64,000 bases of DNA, taken from the NCBI RefSeq assembly GCF_020080835.1, contig NC_058158.1, positions 35,482,305 to 35,546,304 of the forward strand, written 5' to 3'. The stretch is from Cotesia glomerata (Eukaryota > Arthropoda > Insecta > Hymenoptera > Braconidae). A program made the position numbers and the translations under genes. This document shows, one piece after another, positions 33,991 to 45,605 of this stretch (its first letter is position 1; each line of letters starts with the position of its first letter). A model generated the notes under the pieces. That model searched no databases and was not told where the DNA came from. It saw only the letters and a program-made list of their open reading frames with translations.

Positions 33991-34985
33991 ATTTTTAATT
34001 TCCCGCTAAGAAAATTGAAAATTTTAAAAAATCGGGAAGTTATTGTTTTTATCCCGTTTTTCGAAAATCGAGTTTTCATCAGATCTCGACGTTTTGAGGT
34101 CCTAGGAAGCTTCCCTGACTATTCCCGCGATGGTGTCCGTGTGGCTGTATGTATATATGTATGTGTGTGTGTGTGTGTATATATGTAAACCTCTTATAAA
34201 TTTTGAACGGCTCGGCTGATCGGATCGAAATAGGTGGCGATCCAAAGAGTATCACTGCCATTAAATTTCGTGAAAATTTATATCGATTGAGTTCCCTAGA
34301 TTTTGAGAAATCTCAAAAATAAAATTTTTAAAAAATCGTTTTCTTGGAATAACTTCTGAACGGCTTTACCGATCAATTCTTAAAACTTATCAACTCTTAA
34401 GCTTAAAAAACCACATCGATTGCCACCGGTCCCATTAAAATCGGTTGATTCGTTCGAGAGTTATCGAAAACGAAAAATTTCGAAAAAAGTGTTTTTTTTT
34501 AACATAACTTCGAGATATCTTTTGGGATCATTTTTGACGAAATGGAATAATTATTAGAGCACAAAAATTCACGTCGATCGCCACCCAGAACGTGAAAATT
34601 GGTTAATTGGTTCGTGAGTTATCGTTGTCGAAAAAATTCGGAAAAAGTGAATTTTCCAAATTTCTCTAAGATTTTCGGTTCGATCAGTTTGTGTTTGAAA
34701 GTATATCATAGATTCTGAAAAAGTGCGTGGAATACTGCCAACCGCGTGAAAATCGATTCATTCCTTTAAAAATGATTGCAGTTTGAAAATTCAAAAAATA
34801 CTGTTGTATTAAACTTCTATCAACTTCATACAAAAGCTATTTTTTTGAGTTCGGAGAGCTCAAAATAACACACAAATTGTATTTTTGAACTCGAAGAGCT
34901 CAGGAACGTCATAAGTGCAATTTCAAGCATTAGGTGTGGAATTGGCGGGAAGTGGCAGGGATGGCCTTTAGGGTCAACCGTTTTC
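33991..34985. repeat. Dispersed repeat (family R4) downstream of OR7b
   Basis: It starts near TTTTTAATTTCCCGCTAAG and ends near GGCCTTTAGGGTCAACCG, with a short TG-rich tract at about 34148-34186. Strings such as CTTCTGAACGGCTTTACCG and TGATTCGTTCGAGAGTTATC recur along it. It has no reading frame. Copies are at 43921-45265 and, inserted independently, in OR8 intron 5 (47221-48146). Element class unknown. Confidence 0.55.
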
Positions 34986-35274
34986 CAGATTTTTTTTCTG
35001 GTAATAATTTAATAATTAAAGAAAAAATGCATGCACTAAGTTAAAAAAATTCTTTTACCTTATTCGATGATGTACTTACCAATTTTTAAAGTTTCCAAAA
35101 ATATTTTTCCAACCGTAATTTTGTGAAAATGTAATTCATGAATTTTTCGTTTTGATTCAAGACAATAAAACTCTTCAAAATTATTTTCTTGGTTCACGTA
35201 TTTTTCTTTTGATTCAAGTTAATTTTTTTTTCTGTGCATAAATAAATCAATTAAAGTGAGTTTTCGTGATTTAG

Positions 35275-36284
35275 ATAAAAAAACTTTTCGAAAAAATTAG
35301 AGAAGATTGGAAGATCCTGAGAAGCGACCATGAAAAATTGATACTAGAGTACCATCTGAAATTGGGCCAGTACTTATAAATTGGATACACAGGTACAAAA
35401 ACATTTCAATTCAACACAAAACATACTATTGTTAATATATTGTGTTGAAATTAAGTTTTGCAAACTTGGCGCTTTTGGTATTCATACTGGATCCAATTTT
35501 TCCGATAATAATTGACAAAGTTTCTAAACCAAATGACACTTTACCGCGGAGATTCGCTGTTCCGATGGAATTCGTCGTGTGTGATCAACAAAAGTACTAT
35601 TGGTACCTCTTTTAGGTTTGTCCAATTTTTCCATCATTTCTATAATCATGGTGATAGTTTGCTGCGATGTCCTCTTTATTTCATTTGTGCAACATGTTTG
35701 CGGGATATTTGCCGTCGTGGGGTAACCTAGAACAATAATCCCATACATTTAGCTTTATTAAATAAGGATCTAACATCAAAATATTTAACATAGCTTTCGT
35801 ATAGAGCATGCACCTAATGTAATCATTCCTCATGAAATACTCAAGGGGTCAAATTTTGGCAGCAACTATCAAGATGTTCATTACAGACACTATGTTACTT
35901 GCATCAGAGACCACAGACGAGCATTGGAGTAAGTTATTATTATTATCAATATTACTAAAAATGATCATTTTATTGAGTCTATTTTTAAAGATTCGCTGAA
36001 CTGATCGAAACTACATTCACCGGATCTTTTGGGGTCGTTGGGCTAAATTTACCCTTAATGAGTATCACTGCGGTCCAGGTTGAGTTTTCGATTTTTTTTT
36101 CTCTATTATTGGCCAAAATGTATAAAAATTTCATAATTATTTTCCAGATTATGGCTGAAACAAATTCAATCCAAGACACTGTCAAAAACATTATGTTCAC
36201 TGGCGCCCAATTGGTCCATCTTTTTTTTGACTGCTACATGTCTTAAAGACTGACGGATATGAGCTCCCATATCCATGATTGCAT
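35275..36284 (+). pseudogene. OR4c: third copy of the OR4 pseudogene, exons 3-7
   Basis: Exons: 3 35275-35392 (same TAA as OR4b), 4 35455-35721 (same 2-nt insertion; the acceptor AG-G has become AAG-T, shifting the splice), 5 35794-35928, 6 35991-36078 (3 nt shorter), 7 36148-36284 (same TAA, at 36244). Exons 8 and 9 are gone: soon after the (AT)n tract and a stub of repeat R3 the sequence jumps, at about 36375, to the region downstream of OR6. The shared defects show that OR4b and OR4c come from one already dead ancestor. Confidence 0.88.
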
Positions 36285-36375
36285 GTATATATATATATAT
36301 ATATATATTAATTACTAGCTGTTACTCGCCCATTCCGCTGGGCGCTTTATAGACTTGCATTTTTAGATCTAGACT
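36285..36375. repeat. Short (AT)n tract and R3 stub at a deletion join
   Basis: A 25-nt AT run and about 65 nt of repeat R3 (from TTAATTACTAGCTGTTACTC) end abruptly at TCTAGACTTGA. There the sequence becomes that found about 110 nt downstream of OR6 (compare 21640). This marks deletion of OR4 exons 8-9, OR5 and OR6 from this unit. Confidence 0.7.
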
Positions 36376-37414
36376 TGAATCAAATAAAATTTGCTGAAGC
36401 CATAAAAAATTTCTTAATTTAAGAATTTTTCTGCTCAAATTCCGAAAATAAAATTCTTCAAAATCATTTACTTGATTCAAGTTAATTTTTTTTTCTGTGT
36501 AGTCATTTTATTTATATGATTAAACAATCAATTAAAAATTATTAACCCGAAAGTTTGATGATTATAAAAGAAGGTTTTTATCCGGAGAAATTTTTAAGGT
36601 TTTAAAATTGAAAAAAAAAGAAAAAAATTGTTTTGCACTACAGTTTCAATAAATCAAAGTTTTTTTAAAGATTAAAAGTAATTTTGATACAATAACAACT
36701 TATTATTTTTTAAGAAAAATTTCCAAGTTTTCACGTAATTACTTAATTTTATAATGTAAAAAAATTTATATAATCACATTAATAACACCGGCACAAAAAA
36801 AAAAAAAAGTTGTCTGTACTTGGGACGCGCCACATATATTCCCATGTAATTTGACCCGCTGAACCCGAATTTGAGGTCCGTTTGGCCCCTACACCCTAGG
36901 ATTTTGAGAAAACTGTAAAAAACCGAAAAAAAACGGGAAAATTGGGGTTTTGGTGATTGAAAAATTTTTTAGATTCTAACTATGCATGATTTTCATGTAT
37001 TTCGATCTGCTTTATACTTATCTGAAGTGTACTCAGACCAGCAGCCATTAAAAGTCTAAGTAAATCCCGAAAAACCCATGAAAATTGCGAAAAAAAACAA
37101 AAAATTCCCAATATTGTGATAAAAAAATGTATTGAGCTAAATATATGATGATTTTCATGTGGGTTTATCGACGACATATAAATCTCCAACTTTTATAACT
37201 CAGACGTCTCGAAAACATCAAACAAATGTGCAAGAAACCCCGAAAATTGGAAAAAATCAAATGTAATATAATAAAAATCGAGTTATTATTCAAAATAAAT
37301 AAAAAAAATCATATCATTCGATCTGTGGTGCATAAAAAAAAAGTATTTCGTCTTAAGACTTAAAAAAAATTAATTTTTTCGGAAAATATCATCAAAACCC
37401 TTTGGATTTGAATT

Positions 37415-38370
37415 TTAATTCGTTCTCCGCTTATATCTCACCCTTTTATCTTCAAACGTCCTGCATAAAGGGTTTCTCTTTCGTTTCTCTCTTCTTCGGG
37501 TAAATCTCTCTTCAGAGTCCAACAATGATCTACCATCATATTGACATCCACTCATGTTTTGATGGAATGTTTCTTCTCTTTCTTCACTGAAATTACCAAG
37601 ATTTTCAGGAAAGTGTGAAAGATGAGATTGTAAATAGTGCAATTTTGTATTCACATTCCCTAAAAAATTTCGAGATACTTCCTTAAAACTTCCCCAAGCT
37701 GCTCTCTCAATCTTGTGCATCTCATACTCAAGATTAGCATCCTGGAATTGAGTCCGAATTTGGGGTACATAAAAAATTCCTTCTTTCAATTTATTGTCAC
37801 TTATAGCTGGAAATTTTTCGTCCAAGTACTTAACACAGTTGCCATTTTTATCGAGAGCTTTGACAAAATGCTTCATAAGGTCCAAGCTTGATATAAAGTG
37901 GTGGCAGCAAGTACTTGTAAGGATTAATGAGAGATTCTCGCATAACGTTGTGAGAACCATGATTCAAATTCTTTCTTGTTGGCCGTTCTTTTCTACTGTA
38001 GGGAATTTTCCGATCGTGACTATCCTACAAACATACAAGAAGGGATATATTGTGAACCAGATTGTTGGCTTAACTAGTGTAGCAATTTTCAGATCACCAC
38101 AAACTTTTCAATGATTTTTGGTCAAATGAGCTACTGGAGTCGGTGCTTTGAGACTTCGCTTAGACAAAGCAATGAAAAACTTTCACTCCTCGTCCTGAAA
38201 GTGTTCGGCTTTAACTCATCAATCAAACTTCTTACATCTGAACAGTCCACTAATGAATTTTCGCCGTTTTAAAAATGTTATCAGATTTTTTTTTCCCTAT
38301 CACGATAAAAATAAGCTGTTGTATTTTTAGTTAATAAATTTTTTTTCCTTAAGCTGATGTTTCAGGGTTT
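37415..38370 (-). pseudogene. Inverted partial copy of the transposase inside the left arm
   Basis: On the minus strand the open part 37415-37960 matches the right-arm protein: HFVKALDKNGNCVKYLDEKFPA, QIRTQFQDANLEYEM, IERAAWGSFKEVSRNFLGN and SHLSHFPENLGNFSEE. Further up (to about 38370), homology goes on at the DNA level with many indels, covering the stretch around FVYCSDVKGLIDELKPN of the plus-strand copy. It has an internal deletion and has lost the GERFHQDI sequence (ETFHQNM here). Not functional. Confidence 0.75.
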
Positions 38371-38509
38371 TCACTTCTAGGAACTTTTTGGGCTCAGAAT
38401 CGATTTCTTGCTTAAATGCTTGTGCCTGTAACCAGGGCACCTCCACGTGGTGACGGCGGGCAACAGGACCGTCTGGCATAGTCCCTGGGTTAACGGCTTG
38501 AATGCCGTC

Positions 38510-40398
38510 ATGGCAGGCACAAGTAATAAGTGTTTTACGATGCAGGGACCCGGAATCCCAGTATCGGCGTCTGGTCAGAGTGAGAAAGCAGGCTCGCAGG
38601 CGTCGTCATCAAGTGACTGCAGCTCTTCATTAGTGGGTGACTTGGCTTCTGAAGCGTTTAATATGACAAGAAGTGTCTCTCACATATGTAACAAAAACTC
38701 CAATTGCTTCTGTTACATATGTGGAGAATTTGAAGTAACGAAAAGTCGTAGATCTTTTTCAAACAAATTGAAAAATGTCTACGAAACCTGCTTCGGTATC
38801 CAGATTACGAACTGGGAAGCAACTTGGGTACCACATTCACTTTGCAATCGGTGTCACACGATGCTTACTCGTTGGGAGCAGACGAAAAGTAAACAGTGCT
38901 TGAAATTTTCAAAACCTGTGATTTGGTCTGCACCAACGAGTCAAAAACTGCTATTTTTGCACGACGGAAGTTTCAGGTTTTCTTCGACAACCAAACATAA
39001 AATTCAATATGCCAACGTAACATCAGTTGTGCCAGCAGAAAAAGTTTTGAATGTCGAAGAACCTGCAGCTCCTGAACCAGTGAATGAACATGAAGAGATG
39101 GAAGTTGAAGATAACTTTGAAGAAATCGATCCTGAACCCGAAGAGATCCATTCTGAGGATGAAGAATACATACCGAGTGGTGTTCCTAGAAGTAAAGACC
39201 CTGAAGTCTTCGATCAACTTGAATTGAATGACCTTGTACGAGACTTAGGACTATCTAAGGTAAAAGCTGAACATTTAGCCTCAGCTTTAAGGAAAAAAAA
39301 TTTATTAGCTAAAAATACAACAGCTTATTTTTATCGTGATAGGGAAAAAGAGTTCCGGAAGTATTTTACAGAAGACAGCGAAAATTCATTTGTGTACTGT
39401 TCAGATGTAAAAGGACTGATCGATGAGTTGAAGCCAAACACTTACAAAGACGAAGAATGGAGGCTTTTTATTGACTCCTCTAGGCGAAGTCTTAAAGCTG
39501 TGCTTCTTCATAATGGAAACTTATTGGCACCGATTCCAGTAGCTCATTCGACTAAACTAAAGGGAGACTTATGACAATTTACAGGTTGTATTAGATAAAA
39601 TAAACTATTCAGAACATCAATGGAAGGTTTGTGGTGATCTGAAAATTGCAACAATATTGCTAGGCCAACAATCAGGGTTCACAAAGTACCCCTGCTTCTT
39701 ATGTTTGTGGGATAGCCGAGACCGAAAAGAATCATTACATTCAAAAGAATGGCCAACAAGAACCAATTTGAATCCTGGTTCTCACAATGTTACGCGACAA
39801 TCTCTAATTGATCCTTCCAAGTACTTGCTGCCCCCACTTCATATCAAGCTTGCCCTTATGAAGCAATTTGTCAAAAGCTCTCGATAAAGATGCAAACTGT
39901 TTTAAGTACTTGAGCGAAAAAATTCCAGCTATAAGTGACGCTAAATTAAAAAAAGAGAATTTTGATGGACCCCAAATTCGGACTCTATTCCAGGATGCTA
40001 ATCTTGAATATGAGATGAACGAGATTGAGAGAGCAGCTTGGGGAAGTTTTAAGGAAGTATCACAGCAATTTTTAGGGAATACGAAAAGTGATAACTACGC
40101 AACTTTAGTTGACGAGTTGTTATACAACTATAATACTTTAGGTTGCTTAATGAATACAAAATTGCACTATTTACATTCTCATCTTTCACACTTTCCTGAA
40201 AATCTTGGTGATTTTAGTGAAGAGCAAGGTGAGAGATTCCATCAAGACATTAGTGTGATGGAAAAACGATATCAAGGAACGTGGGATGTAAATATGATGG
40301 CAGATCATTGTTGGACTCTGAAGAGAGAGATTTACCCGAAGAAGAGAGGAAACGAAAGAGAAACCCTTTATGCAGGACGTTTGAAGATAAAAGGGTGA
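38510..40398 (+). pseudogene. Transposase-like gene with two frameshifts
   Basis: First frame 38510-39574, with the first in-frame ATG at 38510 (open upstream to 38447 without ATG). The N-terminal part has a Cys/His cluster likely to bind zinc (CFCYICGEF and SLCNRCHTML, about residues 70-125), then an acidic linker, then SDVKGLIDELKPNTYKDEEW and IDSSRRSLKAVLLHNG. One extra base near 39564 breaks the frame. The next segment (39575-39870) has GFTKYPCFLCLWDSRDRK and PPLHIKLALMKQFVK. A second extra base near 39875 shifts back to a frame ending at 40398 with NLGDFSEEQGERFHQDI and MMADHCWTLKRE. I recall related uncharacterised arthropod proteins of the same layout, but cannot name the superfamily. 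Confidence 0.7.
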
Positions 40399-41165
40399 GA
40401 TATAAGCGGAGAACGAATTAAAATTCAAATCCAAAGGGTTTTGATGATATTTTCCGAAAAATTAATTTTTTAAGTCTTAGGACGAAATACTTTTTTTTAT
40501 GCACCACAGATCGAATGATATGATTTTTTATTTATTTTGAATAATAACTCGATTTTTATTATATTACATTTGATTTTTCCAATTTTCGGGGTTTTGCACA
40601 TTTGTTTGATGTTTTCGAGACGTCTGAGTTATAAAAGTTGGAGATTTATATGTCGTCGATAAACCTACATGAAAATCATCATATATTTAGCTCAATACAT
40701 TTTTTATCACAATATTGGGAATTTTTGTTTTTCGCAATTTTCATGGGTTTTCGGGATTTACTTAGACTTTTAATGGCTGCTGGTCTGAGTACACTTCAGA
40801 TAAGTATAAAGCAGATCGAAATACATGAAAATCATGCATAGTTAGAATCTAAAAAAATTTTTCAATCACCAAAACCCCCAATTTTCCCGTTTGTTGTCGG
40901 GTTTACAGTTTTCTCAAAATCCTAGGGTGTAGGGGCCAAACGGACCTCAAATTCGGGTTCAGCGGGTCAAATTACATGGGAATATATGTGGCGCGTCCCA
41001 AGTACAGACAACTTTTTTTTGTGTGCCGGTGTAACCTTTGTGACCATTGATTCACTAAGTCGCAATGTTCTTTCGAAATTAATATTTTCTGACTGTGCAA
41101 AACACTGTATAATCAATAAGCAACACTGTATATTTTGCCAATAATAATACTAAAAAGAAACCCAA

Positions 41166-41247
41166 GTTACCATAGCAACATTTTGAATACAAAAAGTGCG
41201 ATTTTGACACTTGATTGACAGCATCCGAAAACGTCCATCATCGTCAC
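41166..41247 (+). promoter_or_regulatory. X-box motif plus GTCC box upstream of OR7c
   Basis: GTTACCATAGCAAC at 41166-41179 and GTCCATCATCGTCAC at 41233-41247, 53 nt apart. The ATG is 123 nt beyond the second box start. The transposon inserted upstream ends only 135 nt before the X-box, leaving the module intact. Confidence 0.5.
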
Positions 41248-41355
41248 TTCGATTCTGCGAACGAAGGGTAGTATTGACATAAATATAACATGATTGCTTT
41301 TTTATTTTTACCTCCAGAAAAAAACTCGAGTCAGTAACAAAGACCTCTTGAAACA

Positions 41356-43441
41356 ATGAACTTCTTCGATCAGTCTTATTATAGATTGCTACGAACTTCT
41401 GTCTGCATCATAGGTCGGTGGCCATTCCAGACTAGTCTTAAAAAGTTTTTGATAGGGATTATCATCAGTCTAGCTTATATTCTGCAAGTGGGACCGAAAG
41501 TAAACGGATAAACTGTTTAAATAATTTTAAATTCATATTAAAACAATTTTCTATTTAATTATATTTTGTGTTGGTCATTTTTGACAGATTTTGGCAGACA
41601 TTGTGCACTCTGATGATCGGGAGCTGATTTTTGAAACATTGGCTCCTACTATATTAAATTTTGCAGCTTTAACAAAATATATTAATACTTTTATAAATGC
41701 AAAAATGGTTTGTAATAAATAATAATTATTTTTTTCAAAAATTATCAACTTTTTAATTTTTATCCAGATTAAGAATCTTGTGGAAAGGATTAAAGAAGAC
41801 TGGAGATTAATTACAAATGACAGTGAAAAAGTTATTTTGAAAAAACACGCTGGAGTGGGAAAACTCATGGCTATTGGATACATAGGTTAACAATGGATCA
41901 ATTTTATTTATTAAATATTAAATTTTTTTTTTATATTCGGGCGCTATTCTTTTAAAATATTTATTTTCAAATTTATTGCATGTTGAAATTATCAAATTTT
42001 TATTATTTTTTCTTTGCTACTTTCCTAATTTCATACACTGATAGAAGGATTTATTTGTATTAAAAAATATTTGTCAGTATTTATCAAATCATTTATTAGA
42101 GACCACTTTTTAGTATTAAATAAATATATCTCAGTATTTAAAAAGATTCATTAACATTTAATAAATGAATATCAGATTTATTGAATACAAACAAATCATT
42201 TTAAATACTAAGAAATATTTATTTAATACTAAAAAGTGATCTCTTATAAATGATTTGTTAACTATTGACAAATATTTTTTAATACAAATAAATCCTTCTA
42301 TCAGTATAGTCGTATTATTTAACGACAATGCAGTTATTTTAAGGATTTGTATACACATCGACTGTGATGTTTATTATCGAGCCGATTTTGCCGATACTAA
42401 TAAATGCAATATTTAAAATAAACATCACGGCACCACATAAATTTGCCGATCCAATGGAGTGGATTGTAATAGACAAAGAAAAATATTATTGGTTATTACT
42501 CAGCAATTCCAGCGTTTGCATCATGATAATTTTGACAACGCTCATTTGCCATGACGTCGTATTTATCACCGTTGTACACCATGCTCACGGATTATTTGCA
42601 GTTACAGGGTGTGCAATAATAAAATTAATCCAAATTATAAAAGCGTTTTAAATTTGAAAATATATTTCTTGCAGATATCGGATCAAAAATTTGCCCAATA
42701 ATACAATACAAGAGAAAAACCTTTTAAAATTTGATCCAACAACAAATAAGCGGGATATTCATTACAAACATTTAGTTTCATGCATCAGAATTCACCGACG
42801 AGCTTTAGAGTATGTCAAAAAGTATAATTTAATTTTCTCAAATTGTTCTTAAGACAATTTTTTTGATAACTCACATGTTTTTGAAGATACGCAGATTTTA
42901 TTGAACAAACCTTCGCTGGATGTTTCGGAGTTGTGATTGGATTGAATTTGCCGTTAATAAGTATCACTGGAGTTCAGGTTTAGTTATCAATATATTTAAC
43001 GCATGTCTTTTTTTTGGGCGAGTCAAAAAACTTTTTTTTCAGATAATTGCTGCTTCGAACACCTTTCAGCAAAAAATGAAGTACGTCATGTTCTCAGGAG
43101 CTCAGTTGCTACATCTTTTCTTTGAATGCTTCCTGTCTCAGCAGCTGACGGATATAAGTTCGCAAGTTCAACAACACATGTATAAATAACAAATAAAAAT
43201 ACATATTAAAATGTTAAACATATAATTTTTGATTTATAATAACGTTATTTTGAACAGAGCCAATGGAAAGTGGTACGACATTTCGGCAAAATCTCAAAAA
43301 TTGCTGATTTTGATGACCATGAGGTGTCAAGTACCTTGTACTCTGACGGCAGGAAAAATTATGGGACTGTCTATCGAAAGCTTTGGAGCTATGATCAAAA
43401 CTAGCGGATCATACTTTATGATGCTGTTATCTATGCAATAA
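41356..43441 (+). CDS. OR7c: odorant receptor with intron 8 lost (block copy 3)
   Basis: Predicted 397-aa receptor. Exons: 41356-41499, 41588-41707, 41768-41885, 42344-42608, 42675-42809, 42887-42977, 43043-43179 and 43258-43441 (TAA). All frames and splice sites are open. Compared with OR7 and OR7b: exon 1 LLRTSVCIIGRWPFQT, exon 2 APTILNFAALTKYINT, exon 3 NDSEKVILKKHAG, exon 4 IDKEKYYWLLLS with HHAHGLFAVTG, exon 7 AASNTFQQKMKYVMFSGAQ. It shares most changes with OR7b, as expected if units 2 and 3 separated last. The MITE in intron 3 (42036-42306) is kept. Confidence 0.92.
42036..42306. mobile_element. Palindromic MITE (family 2) in OR7c intron 3
   Basis: Same place, length and structure as in OR7 and OR7b; the termini are CACTGATAGAAGGATTTATT and AATAAATCCTTCTATCAGTA. 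Confidence 0.78.
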
Positions 43442-44091
43442 GTTTTTTATTTAATGGTGACCGTTTCTTCGATTTTTGAATAAATATGTTAAATGTACAT
43501 TAGAGCTCTTAAATGCTTGTTTTGAATTTTTTACTAAGTCAACTATTTGATCTAAAAACCTTGCAGCGGATGCAAAAACGATTCGATTGGTATATAATAA
43601 TCATAAAAAATAAATTTATTGGAAGTTTTGAAGCCTATTGTGAGATATTTTCTGTTAAAATTTAAACGCGGCGATGTAACAATGAAAATTCTAAATTTCT
43701 GAAAAAATAATAAACTATAGTTTATAAGAAGAAGTTCTTAAGCTTTAGAAGAACTTAATAATAATAATTTAGTTGAAGAACTTAATAATAAGTTCTTAAG
43801 CTTTATTAATTTATCAACATATTAATAAAATTCCAAAAAAATAATTCAAAAATTTCCTGAATGTTAAAACATTCTAATGTTAGTCATTAATTAATTTTTT
43901 TTTATAAACAAGCAAAAAAAATTTTTAATTTCCCGCTAAGAAAATTGAAAATTTTAAAAAATCGGGAAGTTATTGTTTTTATCCCGTTTTTCGAAAATCG
44001 AGTTTTCATCAGATCTCGACGTTTTGAGGTCCTAGGAAGCTTCCCTGACTATTCCCGCGATGGTGTCCGTGTGGCTGTATGTATATATTTA

Positions 44092-44097
<6 letters not shown>

Positions 44098-44142
<45 letters not shown>
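44098..44142. repeat. (TG)n microsatellite
   Basis: About 22 TG dinucleotides inside repeat R4. Reading frames through it give C/V-repeat peptides, which are not genes. Confidence 0.9.
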
Positions 44143-44151
<9 letters not shown>

Positions 44152-44733
44152 AAGCTCTTATAAATTTTGAACGGCTCGGCTGATCGGATCGGAATAGGTG
44201 GTGATCCAAAGAGTATCACTGCCATTAAATTTCGTGAAAATTTGAATCGATTCGGTTCCCTAGATTTTGAGAAATCTCAAAAATAAAATTTTTAAAAAAT
44301 CGTTTTCTTGGAATAACTTCTGAACGGCTCTACCGATCAATTCCAAAAACTAATCAGCTTTTAAGCTTAAAAAACCACATCGATTGCCACCGGTCCCATC
44401 AAAATCGGTTGATTCGTTCGAGAGTTATCGAAAACGAAAAATTTCGAAAAAAGTGTTTTTTTTTTAACATAACTTTGAGATACTCTTTTGGATCATTTTT
44501 GATGAAATGGAATAATTATTAGAGCCCAAAAATTCACGTCGATCGCCACCAAGAACGTGAAAATTGGTTGATTGGTTCGTGAGTTATCGTTGTCGAAAAA
44601 ATTCGGAAAAAGTGAATTTTTCAAATTTCTCTAAGATTTTCGGTTCGATCAGTTTGTGTTCAAAAGTATATCATAGATTCTGAGAAAGTGCGTGGAATAC
44701 TGCCAAACGTGTGAAAATCGATTCATTCCTTAA

Positions 44734-45048
44734 AAATATTGTTGCATTAAGCACTTTTGCTGAATTTAGAGTAGCGTGTTTTAATTGGCATTATAATAGA
44801 GACCTTTAAAACTGTGTAAACAATGTTGTGAAGAATCAAAGACAATAAGAATTATATCTTTATTATAACATTATTAATTATCATGTTATGTTATCTTATT
44901 ATTTATCATATTATGTTACGTGTAAATAATTTACTTTATTAATTTTTTATGTACTCATTATGTACTTGAATAAGATGGTCCTTAGGGAGCACTAGCTCTA
45001 GGATCAAAATTTAATAAATAAAAAAAAAAAAAAAAATAAAAAAAAAAT
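44734..45048 (+). mobile_element. 5'-truncated poly(A) retroelement inside R4
   Basis: Sequence present here but not in the OR7b copy of R4. It ends GCACTAGCTCTAGGATC, AATTTAATAAATAAA and a long A-rich tail, and AAAAAT appears on both sides as a possible target duplication. This is the form of a truncated non-LTR (Jockey/CR1-like) 3' end or a SINE; no protein remains. Confidence 0.55.
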
Positions 45049-45605
45049 GATTGCAGTTTGAAAATTCAAAAAATACTGTTGTATTAAACTTCTATCAACT
45101 TCATACAAAAGCTATTTTTTTGAGCTCGGAGAGCTCAAAATAATACACAAATTGTATTTTTGAACTCGAAGAGCTCAGGAACGTCATAAGTGCAATTTCA
45201 AGCGTTTAAGTGTGGAATTGGCGGGAAATTGCAGGGATGGCCTTTAGGGTCAACCGTTTCCCAGATTTTTTTCTGGTAATAATTTAATAATTGAAGAAAA
45301 AATGCATGCACTAAGTTAAAAAAAATTTTTTTACCTTATTCGATGATGTACTTACCAATTTTTAAAGTTTCCAAAAATATTTTTCCAACCGTAATTTTGT
45401 GAAAATGTAAAATCCATAATTGTAAGCCAAACAATCAAGGGTACTACTGCAAAACGTTGTATCATCTGACAAAAATTCACAGCAGATACAAAGTTGTGTC
45501 AATACACCCTCGAAATGTAAATCTCCTTGTTCCTTATCCTTTGCAGTTGAAGAACAAACTGATCAATGAGCGGCGTCTAAATTTTTTGCTGTGAGAAAAA
45601 AAATG

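Larger units (their letters stand above)
36786..41031. mobile_element. 4.2-kb DNA transposon with very long inverted arms, TAA-flanked
   Basis: The element begins CACCGGCACAAAAA and ends GTGCCGGTG. It is flanked by TAA on both sides (36783-36785 and 41032-41034), and the empty site ATTAATAACCTTTG is visible upstream of OR7b (about 31092). The left arm (about 36786-38370) is an inverted copy of the right arm (about 39275-41031), so the element is largely a giant hairpin around a unique core of about 0.9 kb. A 3-nt TAA target is compatible with PIF/Harbinger, but the protein does not clearly fit, so the superfamily is left open. It is absent from the other two block copies. Confidence 0.8.
43921..45265. 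repeat. Dispersed repeat R4 downstream of OR7c, with nested insertion
   Basis: It matches 33991-34985. It holds a longer (TG)n run (44098-44142) and a 0.3-kb poly(A)-ended insertion (about 44734-45048) absent from the OR7b copy. The rest of 43442-45605 has no gene. Confidence 0.55.
14662..45410 (+). repeat. Three head-to-tail copies of the OR4-OR7 block
   Basis: Unit 1 is 14662-26650, unit 2 26651-35134, unit 3 35135-45410. At both internal joins GAAAATGTAA is followed directly by TTCATGAATTTTTCG, the sequence inside the OR4 MITE at 14662. At the end of unit 3 the same GAAAATGTAA runs on into different, single-copy DNA leading to OR8. This defines the original unit as OR4 (from the MITE) to just before OR8. 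The units then diverged: unit 1 lost repeat R4 and carries a DIRS remnant, unit 2 lost OR5 and half of OR6, unit 3 lost OR4 exons 8-9, OR5 and OR6 and gained a transposon. Confidence 0.85.

Noticed and set aside
36786..41031. Assignment of the transposon to PIF/Harbinger on the TAA target alone
   Set aside because: Terminal bases CACCGGC and the protein motifs do not give independent support.
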